From contig JBBHKE010001156.1 of the NCBI GenBank assembly GCA_037447655.1, forward strand, positions 138,811-202,810: DNA of 64,000 bases. Reading direction: 5' to 3'. Origin of the DNA: Zygnema cylindricum (lineage: Eukaryota; Streptophyta; Zygnematophyceae; Zygnematales; Zygnemataceae). A program made the translations under genes and the position numbers. A model generated the notes under the pieces. That model saw nothing but the letters and a program-made list of their open reading frames with translations, made no database searches and was not told where the DNA came from. Shown here in pieces: positions 9,563-20,939 of this stretch (the stretch's first letter is position 1; every line of letters starts with the position of its first letter).

Positions 9563-10907
9563 CGCTCTAAATCGTATATTTTGTCCATCGGTACGCTCCA
9601 AAAAGGTTGACAGCCGAGATGTCGACTTGTTTCGCGCCTCTGTTTTTGTTTTTTTACGGAATAAATGGTACAAGATTATTCGTTTCCTCATCTCATTCAT
9701 CATCCATTTCTAGTGTGAATCGTGCAAATGACATTGTAGACGTACCACCTTCCAGCTTGTGCCGTTTCGTGGTTGAAGGAGCGTTTTGCCTTTGACCCAC
9801 CTGTCCGATAGACGCAAAATGGCATCGGAATCTTTAGTTCTGCTACTTATTATTTCCGATTTCTATGTACGGTTGCGACTTACGCGGTACGACGCTAAGT
9901 TTTACGTCAAAACAACAAAAACAATAATCGAGGACGACCTGGTGCTTTGCCCTATCGGTGCTTGGGGCCTTTCGTTTTTGTACATTACCGTGTCTAATGC
10001 GATAGTGCAGTACCTATTATGTACGAACATCTTATGTGACACCATCACTGAAAGTTTTGTTTTGCACGGTATAGTAGTGTATGGTTTTGAGACCACGGCA
10101 TTGTGGTATGGTGTCGTTTTCATAATTTTGTACTATCATGTACTTTTAGTGTAAAGTTTTGTTTTTGTTGACGTAGGTCCTTACACCTAACCAAAATGAC
10201 TCCACTATCATTTTTTTTTTAAGCCTTGTATTAGTAAATTGATGCCCGTTACACGGGCATAGACTGTGTCCTGTTTATCTTGTCCGTTCATCGTGTCCGC
10301 AAGTGTGTCGTATGGGTCATATATATATATGGTTTGTATTGCTTGACGATTGGTTGCCGGTGGACAGTTCGGTGGACAACCGTTCGTAAAGTGTTACTTC
10401 TAAACGGGTCGTTTGATGAACTATTCCTTAACTTTGGAAGTTATCGTATCGGTGCCCGTTACACGTGCATGGACCGTGTCTTGTCATAAAGTCGTTGTTG
10501 TTTTGTACAATCATAGTCTTTTTCGTATAGAGGTGCACACGGAATTTGGTGTTGGTGCGGTTTGGCGGTTGTGCGGCAGTGGTCGCAAAAGTCAAAATTT
10601 TAGACACCCGAATCCAACAATTTTGTTTTTACAAAATTTGAACACCCGAAATTCGGTAGCGTTATGTCACGCTCCTAAATTGTTACCCATTACGCGACAC
10701 GCCTTTATGAAGAAAAAAAGTTAACCGAAACTCAATTTGTTGCGACTACCCGTATCCGCCCATATCCGAATCTTCATACTATTTATAGACATATGGTCGT
10801 CTTTCTGAAAACCTTTTGATAGGCGTTTGTTTGATCGTAGGCACGTTGTCCGTATTTGAAAATGACACGATACTTGTGCATTTTCACACGCGTGAGATTG
10901 GACAATG
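9563..10907. other. Non-coding spacer with diverged repeat fragments
   Basis: I see no gene. A stretch near 9745-9915 resembles the interior of the Harbinger-like element at 26632-27388 (shared AAATGGCATCGGAAT and ACGACGCTAAGTTTTAC). Two copies of a short palindrome, TGCCCGTTACACG(G/T)GCAT, lie at 10243-10260 and 10453-10470. Open frames here look random. Confidence 0.5.
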
Positions 10908-10910
10908 TTA

Positions 10911-12428
10911 GGGTACGTCTCCATGTACTTGTTGTTTTTAGAAAGATTTAGTCCTCTCTATGCCTCAGCTGTGAGGGAGAGAGAGGTGTTCAAGACTTAA
11001 GCTATTTTTGGTTGAGTTTGGTTCAATATTTACCAAAATTTGTGTGACAATGAAGTTGGGAGTTCACGGTTCATTCACACTTGGGACACGCGTCGTCACT
11101 TGAGAGAATGCGTGAGTATGACGTACCGAAATTCGGCAGGACCGCAGGACTTCGTGAAGGTAGTTCTACGTTGCCAAATCCTCTTATCGGACCGCTGACA
11201 GCCGCCGCCAACAAATAGTGACGAGGCGTGACTAGATCATTATCACTTTACGTTTTCTGAACTTCGGTGTAAATATTTGGTAGAATAGAACTTTGTTCGT
11301 AGTGAATTATTTGTTGTGATAGAATGTTAGATGTACGGCTGGAATGCCTCCGTACAGCTTAGTGTAGTTTCGGTGTATAGAAGTAGGACTTAGTGAATTT
11401 GATTTTTAGGAACAAATGATATGAAAACTGTACACTCAGTTTTATGTAATTTCATTTCTTCATATCTCACAGATCTTTGAGCGGAATTGATTGAAATTTT
11501 GTGTGTGTGTTCCTTTGTATGTTATCTAAACTGTGGTTAAATGTCAGGACCATTAGATAGTTTTTCTGAAAGTTATAGTCTGTCAAAGTTTCTGTTCAGC
11601 CATCGGTATTTGTGGAAGCTTCCTCTCTTGATTTGTTCTACGATAAATACTGCTTCATCTTCTTCATCTTCAGTGCCAGCAGTTGTCTCAGAACAACACT
11701 TGTAACTTAGAGAAATTACTTTGTTTTTTAACGCAGATCTGGCGGACCCGGATTTCAAGTGTCCCTATGTCTAAAAACGGAATTAAAACTTAAGGGTGTG
11801 ACCATTGTATAGGCTAACATGCCCGTGACGGCTGCCAACGTCTACAATTTGTGATTCTCCAAATTGTTCGTGAGAGGCGGCGAGTCCGAATTGATATGGC
11901 GCCTCAGAGAATTTGCACGTTTTCGTGAAATGGCATCGGAATCTTCAGATCCCCTAAAATGAAGAAATCTGTACTGAACAGAACCTGAAAAAATGAAATA
12001 AATTATGTACTTTGATGGACGCAAAAGGACAAAACGTACAGAACAAAAATTGACAAAACGAAACAAATTATGTACTTTGATGGACGCAAAAAGACAAAAC
12101 ATACCGAATTGTGTCTTTTTCCTCGTCGCTTGAAAAATTACTACATGTGTGAATACGTGTTATAATTTGTTTAGCGGAAATACTTTGTTTTAAAAAACAT
12201 TTTCCCTATTTTTTATAGGAAAGTTTGAAGATGACGTTTTTTGGCGTGGCAGTAGGTCGAAGAGCACAAGACGACAACATGTAGTAAATTTTAAATTCGA
12301 TGATGACGCTAAATGTACTTCTCTTTTTTTCTATTTTTTTGTACGGTTGACACTTACGCGGTACGGCGCTAAGTTTTAGAGGAAAACGACTGAAAAAAGC
12401 CCTTACTTAGGCACATGGAGACGCACCC
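10911..12428. mobile_element. PIF/Harbinger-like MITE carrying a solo LTR
   Basis: Terminal inverted repeats read GGGTACGTCTCCATGT at the left and ACATGGAGACGCACCC at the right. Both are flanked by TTA (10908-10910 and 12429-12431), the 3-bp target typical of PIF/Harbinger elements. Without the internal solo LTR the element is about 747 bp, close to the 757-bp relative at 26632-27388. No transposase is encoded, so it would need one in trans. Superfamily is inferred from TSD and TIR only. Confidence 0.7.
10933..11698 (+). repeat. Solo LTR (Copia-C/D-like) inside the MITE
   Basis: Starts TGTTTTTAGAAAGATTTAGTC, ends GAACAACA and is flanked by CTTGT at 10928-10932 and 11699-11703. It aligns with the Copia-C LTR over the start, the TACGGCTGGAATGCCTCCGTA segment and the 3' end. 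The related MITE at 26632 has the uninterrupted site (GTACTTGTAGCTTAG), which confirms the insertion point. The last codons before its end again read ...VVSEQ in the gag frame. Confidence 0.82.
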
Positions 12429-12431
12429 TTA

Positions 12432-13400
12432 GTCGTTTTTGTGCGCTTTAAAGATGTTGACTTTTCGCGCGAGAATGGATGGATAGTGAAATGTCGTTTC
12501 CGTAATGCATACGGTCAACGCGCGGCCCTCGTTAAGTTACAAGTCAACATCCTGTCCAATATCGCGCGTATGACCATCCATTTTCACACATGCGATACAA
12601 AATTAAATTTAGAGATATTCGTAAACGCGGTACGTTTTAGAATTTTTTGTACGAATCTTCTTTTTGAATTTCAACCGTGAGATCCACAAAGTCGGAAAAC
12701 GAACACTTATTACAGTTAAGTTTCACTCTAAATGAGTCGCAATTAGGAGATATTTTATCGAATGAACGTATAGCGACATAATATTGGACGACCACGATTA
12801 CACGTGGCCATTTTATTAACCGTGGAATCGTGATGCATGTAGAACAACCATAATACACAAACCAATTGTCCTTTTGTACCCATTTCTTGGAGAATTCCGT
12901 ACATTTAATAACCTGCAGCGTTTTTCACAGTTGTTTCGTAAAATAAGTTGGCGGTAAATTTTACAGATTCTCGCTTCAATTTTTGATTTTTTTAAAAAGG
13001 CGATATTTGGAATTCAAAACCAAATATTAAAATTTAAATTTTGATATCACCCTTTTTTCAAAATGGATTGCCGCGTTTTCATGATTTCACGCTTTTATAA
13101 TTTCTACGTATGTATTGCACCTTCGGACAAGCTATGGCATTATCGATATATATTTTTGATTTGTAGATACACCTACATCAGACTCTCGTTGTTGACTACA
13201 CTTTCCTCCTATATATAGTCGCTTATTCTTCGAAATTATGTGGAGATTTACAAGAATTTGGGGTAACTACGCGTCGAGATATAACGGAATTTCTCATATC
13301 CCAACACCTGTTGTGGAAGAGGTGATAGTAGAGATGAACATTGTCGGATCCGAAATGGCAAGTGGTGTAACCGAATTACCACGTGTGGAGCCACTCCTAG
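12432..13400. other. Non-coding AT-rich spacer
   Basis: No gene, RNA or element is recognised. Short open frames on both strands lack any familiar motif. Confidence 0.4.
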
Positions 13401-13407
13401 AAGACGC

Positions 13408-13630
13408 TTGAACGGAGAAGTCAACAACGTGGGTGGAGATTTGGGGAGTCAACCTACAACTTTTGACCAGCCGCAATCCAGTCGGAAAAAGCAACACGTT
13501 ACAACCAAAAAGGATCGTTTGCGAATAATCACGTGGATGATCGCTGAGGAGCGGGAGAACGAAAACCGAAACCTCATCTCCAAAACTATCAACAAGTCTC
13601 CCGAACAATTTTTGGGAAACAAAGGATGTA
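13408..13630 (+). CDS. Unrecognised putative exon, transposon-like
   Basis: An open stretch encodes a basic segment (RLRIITWMIAEERENENRNLI and the following residues). It resembles the small helix-turn-helix-like lead domains of plant or protist transposon proteins, but I cannot assign a family. It ends at a good splice donor (TGTA|GTGAGT, GT at 13631). A frameshift separates it from an upstream open stretch beginning with ATG at 13335. It may be the first part of the gene continued at 14766-15905. The function is unknown and I am not certain it is expressed. Confidence 0.3.
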
Positions 13631-14218
13631 GTGAGTTTTTCTCTAACCATTCTCCCTTTACCTCATCAATCCACCTCTCGATTATTACTATTTTTTTGCA
13701 GGTTTCAATCCTCTACAATGTTTTATTCACTCATTTCTCCATTTGTATTAATGTATATTTCCTTTCTACAATTTGTTGTTGTTTACATATTAACGCGAAT
13801 TATTTGAGTGTAAATGTAGTCCTTTACTTTTGTAACCCTTTTCCTCATGGGTGTTATTTATTGATTGCTATACGTACTGTTTTACATGTGTCTATATATA
13901 TTTAGGATCAATATTTAGTTAGGATAAAATGGTCTGCGGGATTGTGATGGAAAGGGGGGGTGGAAAAGGCTGTGTCGTTCGTCTTTGGGATGACGATGAC
14001 ATTGCGCCGTCGCTTCATTTATGTCCACACATCATACAATGAAAGGGCGATGAGAAAATGTCGTCGCCTTGATGTGGACAATCACTAAATCAGTTAATCG
14101 ACGACGACATTATGTTTTTCGCCGTATAAACGAGAGTATTCTACCATCAGCGATGACTTCTTCTCATCGCTTGAATGTTGGACTCTTGGATCATGTACAA
14201 CGGGTGAAGTTCGGCGTT

Positions 14219-14510
14219 TTGTCACCACAATGTTGAAACGTGTTATAGCAAACTTTAATGGATGTTCAATGCGGATTTAGTTACGTCGGATAAATATTGA
14301 ACTTCTCAAATATACATGACGGTGAAATTTGTTTTTTCGTCGACGCAATGTTGGAACGTTCGTGTAGCAGACTTTAGTGGACGTTCGACGCGGATTTAAT
14401 GATGTCACATAATTGTTGAACTTCTCGAATATACTTGACGGCGAAATGTGCTTTTTAGTCGCCGCAATATTGAAACGTCCGTGAACGTTGGTCGAACAAA
14501 GGTTTGTCGT
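14219..14510. repeat. Tandem repeat, about 120-bp period
   Basis: The unit containing GTTGAAACGTGTTATAGC near 14230 recurs in diverged form near 14349 and partly near 14462. Each unit includes AACTTCTCRAATATACWTGACG. About 2.3 copies; non-coding as far as I can see. Confidence 0.7.
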
Positions 14511-15019
14511 CGAAAACATTTTACCACTTGTACATATTTAAAAAACAAATATGTTGCTCAAATGGAGTGATTTTTTGAGACTGCCTTTTCTTCGCTGTCA
14601 TTTGTTGTCTTTACCATTAATCTCCAATATTTCGCAATCGCGTTCGGATTTCTTTGCACTTGCGTGAAAAGCAACTCCATGGATCCTTGCAAGCGACCGA
14701 CTAAACACCACGTAGCTATGTACTGCAATACAATCGATTTCCTCCCTTAAACATCAGTCAACTTGGAAAACGCCGGCTAAGTGAAGAGAGGGACGACATA
14801 TAAACCAACGTGGAGAGAACGGAGGAGTCACACATAGAGGTACAAATACATGAAGGGGAGGTAGCGGAAGAGTTATTGAGGGTAGGGATTGCTAGTGAGG
14901 GTGAAACAAATGATAAGTTGGTAGAGGACCAAAAAAGGGCATCGAATGAGGAAGGAAGTGGAAAAAGGAGGTTGACGGAGAAAGGTTGATAGAGGAAGTG
15001 GTTGCACAAGATGGGGATT

Positions 15020-15620
15020 TAACGAACGTGGTAGGAGAGGAAAAAGGGGAATCAAATGAGGAGGAAATTGAAGAAAGATTAGAAAAAGAGGTCGTAGGAG
15101 AAAGGGTGATCGAGGGAGAGGGTGTAAAGGAAGGTGTTTTTCCGGGTGAGGTAGGAGAGGAAAAAGGGGAATCGGTTGGGGAGGGAAGTGATATTGGGTT
15201 AGAAAAGGAGGTTGAAGGAGAAAGGGTGAAAGAGGGAGAGGGTGGAAAAGAAGGGGATTCAACGAATGTGGTAGGAGAGGAAAAAGGGGAATCAAATGAG
15301 GAGGAAATCCATAAAGGATTAGAAAAGGATGTCGTACGAGAAAGGGTGATAGAGGGAGAGGGTGTAAAGGAATGTGTTTTCTCGACTGTGGTAGGAGAGG
15401 AAAAAGACGAACCGGATGAGGATGGAAATGATAAAGGATTGAAAAAAGTGGAAGGAGAAGAAAAGGTCGTAGAGGAAGAGAGTGTAAAGGATGGTGTTTT
15501 AACGGGTGAGGTAGGAGAGGAAAAAGGGGAATCGGGTGAGAAAGGAAGTGATAATGGGTTAGAAAAGGAGTTTGGAGGAGAAATGGTGATAGAGGAAGAG
15601 GGTATAAAGAAGGGTGTGGT
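15020..15620 (+). repeat. Coding tandem repeat, 120 bp x 5
   Basis: GTAGGAGAGGAAAAAG recurs at 15031, 15151, 15271, 15391 and 15511, a period of exactly 120 bp that keeps the reading frame. Units differ by scattered substitutions. Confidence 0.9.
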
Positions 15621-15900
15621 AGCAAAAGAGGAGGGAAGTGAAAATGATGGCAAACAAAAGCTACGAGGGAAAAGGAAGGTAAAAAATAAGGGTATGGTGG
15701 TGTCATCGCTCAAAGAATATGACCTACAATTTGAGATAGTCCAAGAAGGAAACAAAAATAAAAGGGAAAAAGATGAGGATTATGTCCCATCAGAGTGCGG
15801 GGATGATGAAAGTATTGTGGACGAAAGCGAACCAGCCGAGAAGGAAAAATCGCCCGAACAAATTCATCCCAAGGACATTCCGGTGACAAAGTTTGTGGGG

Positions 15901-15905
15901 GAAGC
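15901..15905. repeat. Copia-C target-site duplication, left (GAAGC)
   Basis: GAAGC precedes the 5' LTR and is repeated at 19941-19945 after the 3' LTR. Confidence 0.85.
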
Positions 15906-16934
15906 TGTTGGCTTTTGGAAACCTTTAGTCCTCTCTATATCACATTACTATGCTGCCATGCTGCGCTAGTCACACCGCAGCCATAGCAGCATGTATGGAA
16001 AATATATTGTGTTGCCATGCTGCGCTGGTCACATCGCAATCATAGCAACTTGCGTACTAAGTACTAAGACTATTGGAACGTACGAAATTGGACTTCAAGT
16101 GACGTGAAGAAATGTACGGCGGATCGCGAAGCGATCCGATGATTAATGTTCGAAATATTTATTGGCCGTACGAAACATAATGCGGCGGTCGACATTTGGT
16201 GAATTGGATGCCACCGGAGCTACGAACGGCGGCGGCATCAGTTTGGAAATTTTGGTGAGGGACGGGAAATCGCGTCCATCACATGATACTTAATTTGCAC
16301 GGTCCAGATTCATTTGACATAATTCGTAAGGCTTATAAATATGAAATAATGTTTTGTCATGTGTTTTCATTATTAGTGTAGACTGTTGGTACACTCACAT
16401 TAATAGAGGGAGTTGATTGATTACGTACGGCTGGTATGCCTCCTACAGTGAGTAGTAAGGTGTAGTGAGTATTTGTAGGACTTAGTCATTTTTGAGACTT
16501 AGGAACTTTTTGGACAGAAACTGTTTCTGCTCCCTTTTGGGATTTTCATCTGAGAATTGCTCTCAGTTTAATTAACAGAATAATCTGAAATTTTGCATGT
16601 GTGTTCCTCCCTGTGTTGGCAATATTGTGGCAAATTTGCAGACCTATTGTGTCTCTGATTTTCTTGGGGCTTCATTGTGAAGTTGGTCAGATTTATCAAT
16701 GTTCTAGCAGGCTGTTTTTCTGCAACTTTCACAGAGTGTTGTGATTTTTTAGTTTGGTATTATTATATGACATTTGGTGCGAATACTTCGTGGCGCAGAA
16801 ACTATCTGGTTGAGTAGTTTTAGCTTGGTTTGGTTATTCTGTAGAATTCAGAGTGGAATCACAGTAGGTTGTTTTGGGGTAGTCTGTTGTGCTTCCGAGG
16901 GTACATTCATGGCTGAAAAAGGCTATGAACAACA
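15906..16934 (+). repeat. Copia-C 5' LTR
   Basis: 1029 bp, from TGTTGGCTTTTGG to GAACAACA. It contains the palindrome GGATCGCGAAGCGATCC near 16130. An ATG at 16909 opens a frame that reads MAEKGYEQQ into the PBS and gag. Confidence 0.9.
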
Positions 16935-17055
16935 AGTTATGGGCCAACGCCCATGGCTACCCATATTGGATGAATCAACCTTACTAATATTTGATGGATC
17001 TAAATATTATTATTGGAGGAGTATGATGGATACTACTTCAAGTCGAGGACGCTAA
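16909..17055 (+). pseudogene. Copia-C gag N-terminus, starting in the LTR
   Basis: From the LTR ATG at 16909 the frame reads MAEKGYEQQ, then VMG encoded by the PBS, then WLPILDES and FDGSKYYYWRSMMD, the copia capsid N-terminal pattern. It hits a stop at 17053-17055 after an apparent frameshift. The following DNA still shows SRTLMDGWTDLCE in another frame. The protein is therefore truncated. Gag would bind element RNA. Confidence 0.65.
16935..16945 (+). other. Copia-C primer binding site
   Basis: AGTTATGGGCC directly follows the LTR, complementary to the initiator tRNA-Met anticodon loop over GTTATGGGCC. The match is shorter than in Copia-A. Confidence 0.7.
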
Positions 17056-18297
17056 TGGATGGGTGGACGGACTTGTGTGAATCATCGCTGATGAGAGAAG
17101 AAATGATGTTTACTGATTATCAAACTATCATTGAACGAGGAACCGTAATGAATTACCTTATCTAGAAAGTACCAATTGTGGAGGAGTATAACGTGATATA
17201 AAAGACTCTGTGTTTCATTGATGTAATGCCGCGTTGTTGATGGAGGTAGATGTTGATTATTGTATTAAGCATTGTTCGCGGAAATGATATTGGTGAGAAA
17301 CTTACAAATAATTGCGGCTTACAGAATGAAAGGATTCTAGGAATATAAAGCGCAGCCAGATTAAGAATAGTTCATAAAAGGGATTTCCAAAAATTTTAGC
17401 AACAGGTGGTTTTAGAGGGAGGCTAATAACGAGGCTCTAAAGACGGGAATTTTCTTCGTGTCGATCACGCCTTGCAAAATGAAAAGTTGTAAACGGTTTT
17501 TACTGTAAGGATTTAGGCAACTTTCGGTATGTCCGCATATAAAAGTGCATGGTCGTTAACTTCAAAAGGACGGATGATAATCGAGTTGACCCCTAAACGA
17601 AGGGCCCCACTTCCCGTGACAAATTTGTATACTTGCCGATTGTTACCTTCAGATATGGAACATGCGGGAGGAAAATAAAATTTGTTGTCCCGAAATGGCT
17701 GGGAAAGGGGTGATTTAAAAGAGTCAGGTTCACTTTCAACGACAGGGTGAGTGATAAAGTGCAGAGGAAGAAGTTGTTGAAGAAGAATACTAGGAGGAAG
17801 TGAAGGGATTGGGTTGAAACAAAAAATTGCAAAAGGAGATTAATTCATTTGAGAGGGGAGGAAAAGGGTTCAGGAAAGCGGAGAAGGAAGAATTTATAAC
17901 ACGGAAGAAGAAGGAAGAGGTTGTCCAAACGGAGCATGAAGAAGTTCATAATACGGAAGAAGAAAATAAAATTGCGAAAAATGGGGAAAACAACAAAATT
18001 CAGTAAGAAAATGAAGAAAGGAAGTAAAATTCAAAGGATGAATCGTAGAAGAAAACGTATTCCGAAAGTGGTCAAAAAAAGACGGCGTGAAAAATAACTC
18101 TACAGAAGTGACTACCATTAACAATCGGTAATATTCGTGGAATTTTTATTTTTGGTTTTTGATTGGTATACAATTGATTGAAAAATAGAGTTTATTTTGA
18201 GGAATTAGAAAGAGGCAGCGAAAGCGATGGTGTGTCTAGGAAGGACGATTTTTTGGAAGTGATGGCGGTAGGGAGCTGGAGCAGTGGAGACGTTGAA

Positions 18298-18595
18298 CAC
18301 ATGCTGCTATGTGACATTGCTATGCTGCTATGCTGCTATGTTGCTATGCTGCTATGTTGCTATGTTGCTATGCTGCTATGTGACATTGCTATGATGCTTT
18401 GTTGCTATGCAGCTATGTTGCTATAATGCTATGCTGCTATGTGGCATTGCTTTGCTGCTATGTTGCTATGCTGCTATGTTGCTATACTGCTATGCTGCTA
18501 TGTGGCAGCGCTATGTTGCTATGCTGCTATGTTGCTATGCTGCTATGTTGCTATGATGCTATGCTGCTATAATGCCTTAATCTGACATCGCAATT
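18298..18595. repeat. GCTATG/GTTGCTAT microsatellite-like array
   Basis: About 300 bp built of irregular TGCTATGCTGC and TGTTGCTATG units with occasional GTGACATTGC. It lies in the untranslated 3' interior of Copia-C. Similar short runs occur in the Copia-C LTRs, before the Copia-D 3' LTR and in the gypsy-like LTR. Confidence 0.85.
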
Positions 18596-18909
18596 ATAGC
18601 AGCTATCATGCTTTTAAATTTATTCCGGATGCACGAAACTAGATTTTCGAGGAGTGTTAGTTTTTGAAAATGGGTTTCGTGCATACGCGACATATCGTGC
18701 GTACAGAATGTTTCATGAGTGAACTACGTGGTTTAGAATTGTTATGATACCAGGATTCACAGTGGAGGTTCGAATGGATTTGCAAATTGGGGGAGTAATG
18801 ATTTTAAGTGTTTTGGGATGTACACAATTAATTGAGTGACCTTTGAACCTAAAGGAAGAAGGGAGGAATGTGGACATAATGGCTAAGAGAGTCTAAAGGT
18901 TTGGGGGAG

Positions 18910-19940
18910 TGTTGGCTTTTGGAAACATTTAGTCCTCTCTATATCACATTACTATGCTGCCATGCTGCGCTAGTCACACCGCAGCCATAGCAGCATGTAT
19001 GGAAAATATATTGTGTTGCCATGCTGCGCTGGTCACATCGCAATCATAGCAACTTGCGTACTAAGTACTAAGACTATTGGAACGTACGAAATTGGACTTC
19101 AAGTGACGTGAAGAAATGTACGGCGGATCGCGAAGCGATCCGATGATTAATGTTCGAAATATTTATTGGCCGTACGAAACATAATGCGGCGGTCGACATT
19201 TGGTGAATTGGATGCCACCGGAGCTACGAACGGCGGCGGCATCAGTTTGGAAATTTTGGTGAGGGACGGGAAATCGCGTCCATCACATGATACTTAATTT
19301 GCACGGTCCAGATTCATTTGACATAATTCGTAAGGCTTATAAATATGTAATAATGTTTTGTCCTGTGTTTTCATTATTAGTGTAGACTGTTGGTACACTC
19401 ACATTAATAGAGGGAGTTGATTGATTACGTACGGCTGGTATGCCTCCGTACAGTGAGTAGTAAGCTGTAGTGTATATTTGTAGGACTTAGTCATTTTTGA
19501 GACTTAGGAACTTTTTGGACAGAAACTGTTTCTGCTCCTTTTTTGGGATTTTCATCTGAGAATTTCTCTCAGTTTAATTGGCAGAATTATCTGAAATTCT
19601 GCATGTGTGTTCCTCCTTGTGTTGGCAATATTGTGGCAAATTTTCAGACCTATTGTTTGTCTGATTTGCTTGGGGCTTCATTGTGAAGTTGGTCAGATTT
19701 ATCAAAGTTCTGGCAGGCTGTTTTTTTGCAACTTTGACTGATTGTTGTGATCATTTGGTTTGGTATTATTATATGAAATTTGGTGGGAATACTAAGTGGC
19801 GTAGAAAATGTATGGTTGATTAGTTTCAGATTGGATTGGTTATTTTGTAGAATTCTGAGTGGAATCAAAGTAGGCTGTTTTGGGGTAGTCTGTGGTGCTT
19901 CCGAGGGTACATTCATGGCTGAAAATGGCTATGAACAACA
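18910..19940 (+). repeat. Copia-C 3' LTR
   Basis: 1031 bp, nearly identical to 15906-16934; differences are mainly single-base. Begins TGTTGGCTTTTGG after a purine tract and ends GAACAACA before the TSD GAAGC. Confidence 0.9.
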
Positions 19941-19945
19941 GAAGC

Positions 19946-20765
19946 CTCAACCGAGGATGATCAAAGTTAGGAAAGTTCCAACAGAAGGAAAGAAAATGAC
20001 TTTGTAAGTGATGATGAGGTTGTCATGCAACCTCCTTCACCGAACCGAGAAAGAACACTCGTTTTGGCACTTCCTCGACAAATGGGGCCCATTCAACCGG
20101 CTCCATACCGTGTAGAGGAGCCGGATTGGTATTTTCCGCCTCCCTCTGAGGAGAAGGAAATGGATAGTTTCCGTCCAAGCGCTGCCCATTACATTCTTGT
20201 GGAAGAATTCCCGGAGCTTTGGAGGTACGGCGAACCGCGCCCAATTGATCCATCGAGAAACCCTTTCCCGGAAATGTTGGATGTTTCTCCCAGCGTACCG
20301 GCTCATCCTACTTGTTTTTTCATAGCGGGAGAAGAAAGAGGGTCGAACTTTGGGAACATCCAGCATTTCCAACCCAATGAGCAACAATTCACGTGGATTG
20401 TGCGTGAAGGTAATGGCTATTTCATTGACGTACCGGAATTACTCCAACATTACCATCCATGGGACCCTCGGTTATACACCGTTATCCGAAATGCTCATAA
20501 AACCCCTGAACTAAAAGAGTTGAGAAAGGCATGCAATAAAATTTTGCACAAATTATGCAACCTTGTAGTTAGGCGAGCTTTTTTATGGGAAGTGCCGAGA
20601 GTGGTATCGGCAAACCCTCCTCCCCTCCCACCGGAGGTAGAGGATCTTCCACGCTTAGTTGCGGAGCTCAGTCGGGAAGTTGCGGAGCAACGAGAACAAT
20701 TGAGACATGTTCGGCGAATGGTGGCAAACCTCACTCGAGAGATGAAAAAAATAAAAAAAGGGTAG
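19946..20765 (+). pseudogene. Acidic-repeat gene, 3' part after Copia-C
   Basis: Joined conceptually to 15905, the frame reads STEDDQS, meets one TAG, and resumes in the same frame (KENDFVSDDEVV) into a 246-codon open stretch starting at 20025. That part is Pro-rich at first, has a compact middle (RNPFPEMLDVSPSVPAHPT, then FNLVVRRAF-like basic stretch near 20560) and ends in a predicted coiled coil (LVAELSREVAEQREQL ... MKKIKKG). I do not recognise the family. The C-terminal coiled coil suggests oligomerisation. It could equally be two separate ORFs of a transposon. Confidence 0.5.
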
Positions 20766-20939
20766 TTTGAAGGGTAGTGACCATAGCCAGTGAGTCGGTG
20801 AAGAAGTTACCCGGCTGGTGAGCCTTTCTCCAAGCCTAACTTTACAAACCCATTTTAGGTATATTTTTGTATGATTGCTGGTGATAATGACATTTAATCA
20901 AAATAATTTAATCATGATATTTTTTTGTTTATTCATAAA

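Larger units (their letters stand above)
14766..15905 (+). pseudogene. Acidic repeat protein gene, 5' part (split by Copia-C)
   Basis: The open frame encodes a Glu/Gly/Lys-rich protein with five 40-residue repeats (VGEEKGES recurring every 40 residues). After them come a basic patch (KLRGKRKVKNKG) and a segment with DEDYVPSECGDDES. An earlier, diverged repeat copy upstream (about 14820-14985) is out of frame because of a small indel, so the 5' end is broken. Copia-C inserts at 15905 with TSD GAAGC; beyond it the frame continues at 19946 and meets a TAG. I do not recognise a family. Its position among transposon-like repeats suggests an accessory ORF of a DNA transposon, but that is inference. 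Long antisense frames here are artefacts of the repeats. Confidence 0.5.
15906..19940 (+). mobile_element. Copia-C: non-autonomous LTR retrotransposon
   Basis: Two nearly identical LTRs (15906-16934 and 18910-19940) bound a 1.98-kb interior. Only the gag N-terminus (LIFDGSKYYYWRSMMD) is recognisable; there is no protease, integrase or RT. The interior instead holds a Lys/Glu-rich, frame-broken stretch (17690-18100) and a GCTATG-rich repeat. A PBS of half-tRNA type lies at 16935, and a purine tract ending GTTTGGGGGAG precedes the 3' LTR. TSD is GAAGC on both sides. LTR similarity suggests a relatively recent insertion. It would depend on proteins from an autonomous relative such as Copia-D. 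Confidence 0.88.

Noticed and set aside
14873-15755. Two antisense open frames of 277 and 287 codons (Pro/Leu/Ser-rich)
   Set aside because: They are mirror images of the 120-bp sense repeats, which lack stops in several frames; the composition is low complexity and the sense frame fits better.
18178-18426. Leu/Cys/Ala-rich membrane protein ORF
   Set aside because: It is translation of the GCTATG microsatellite in the non-coding end of Copia-C.
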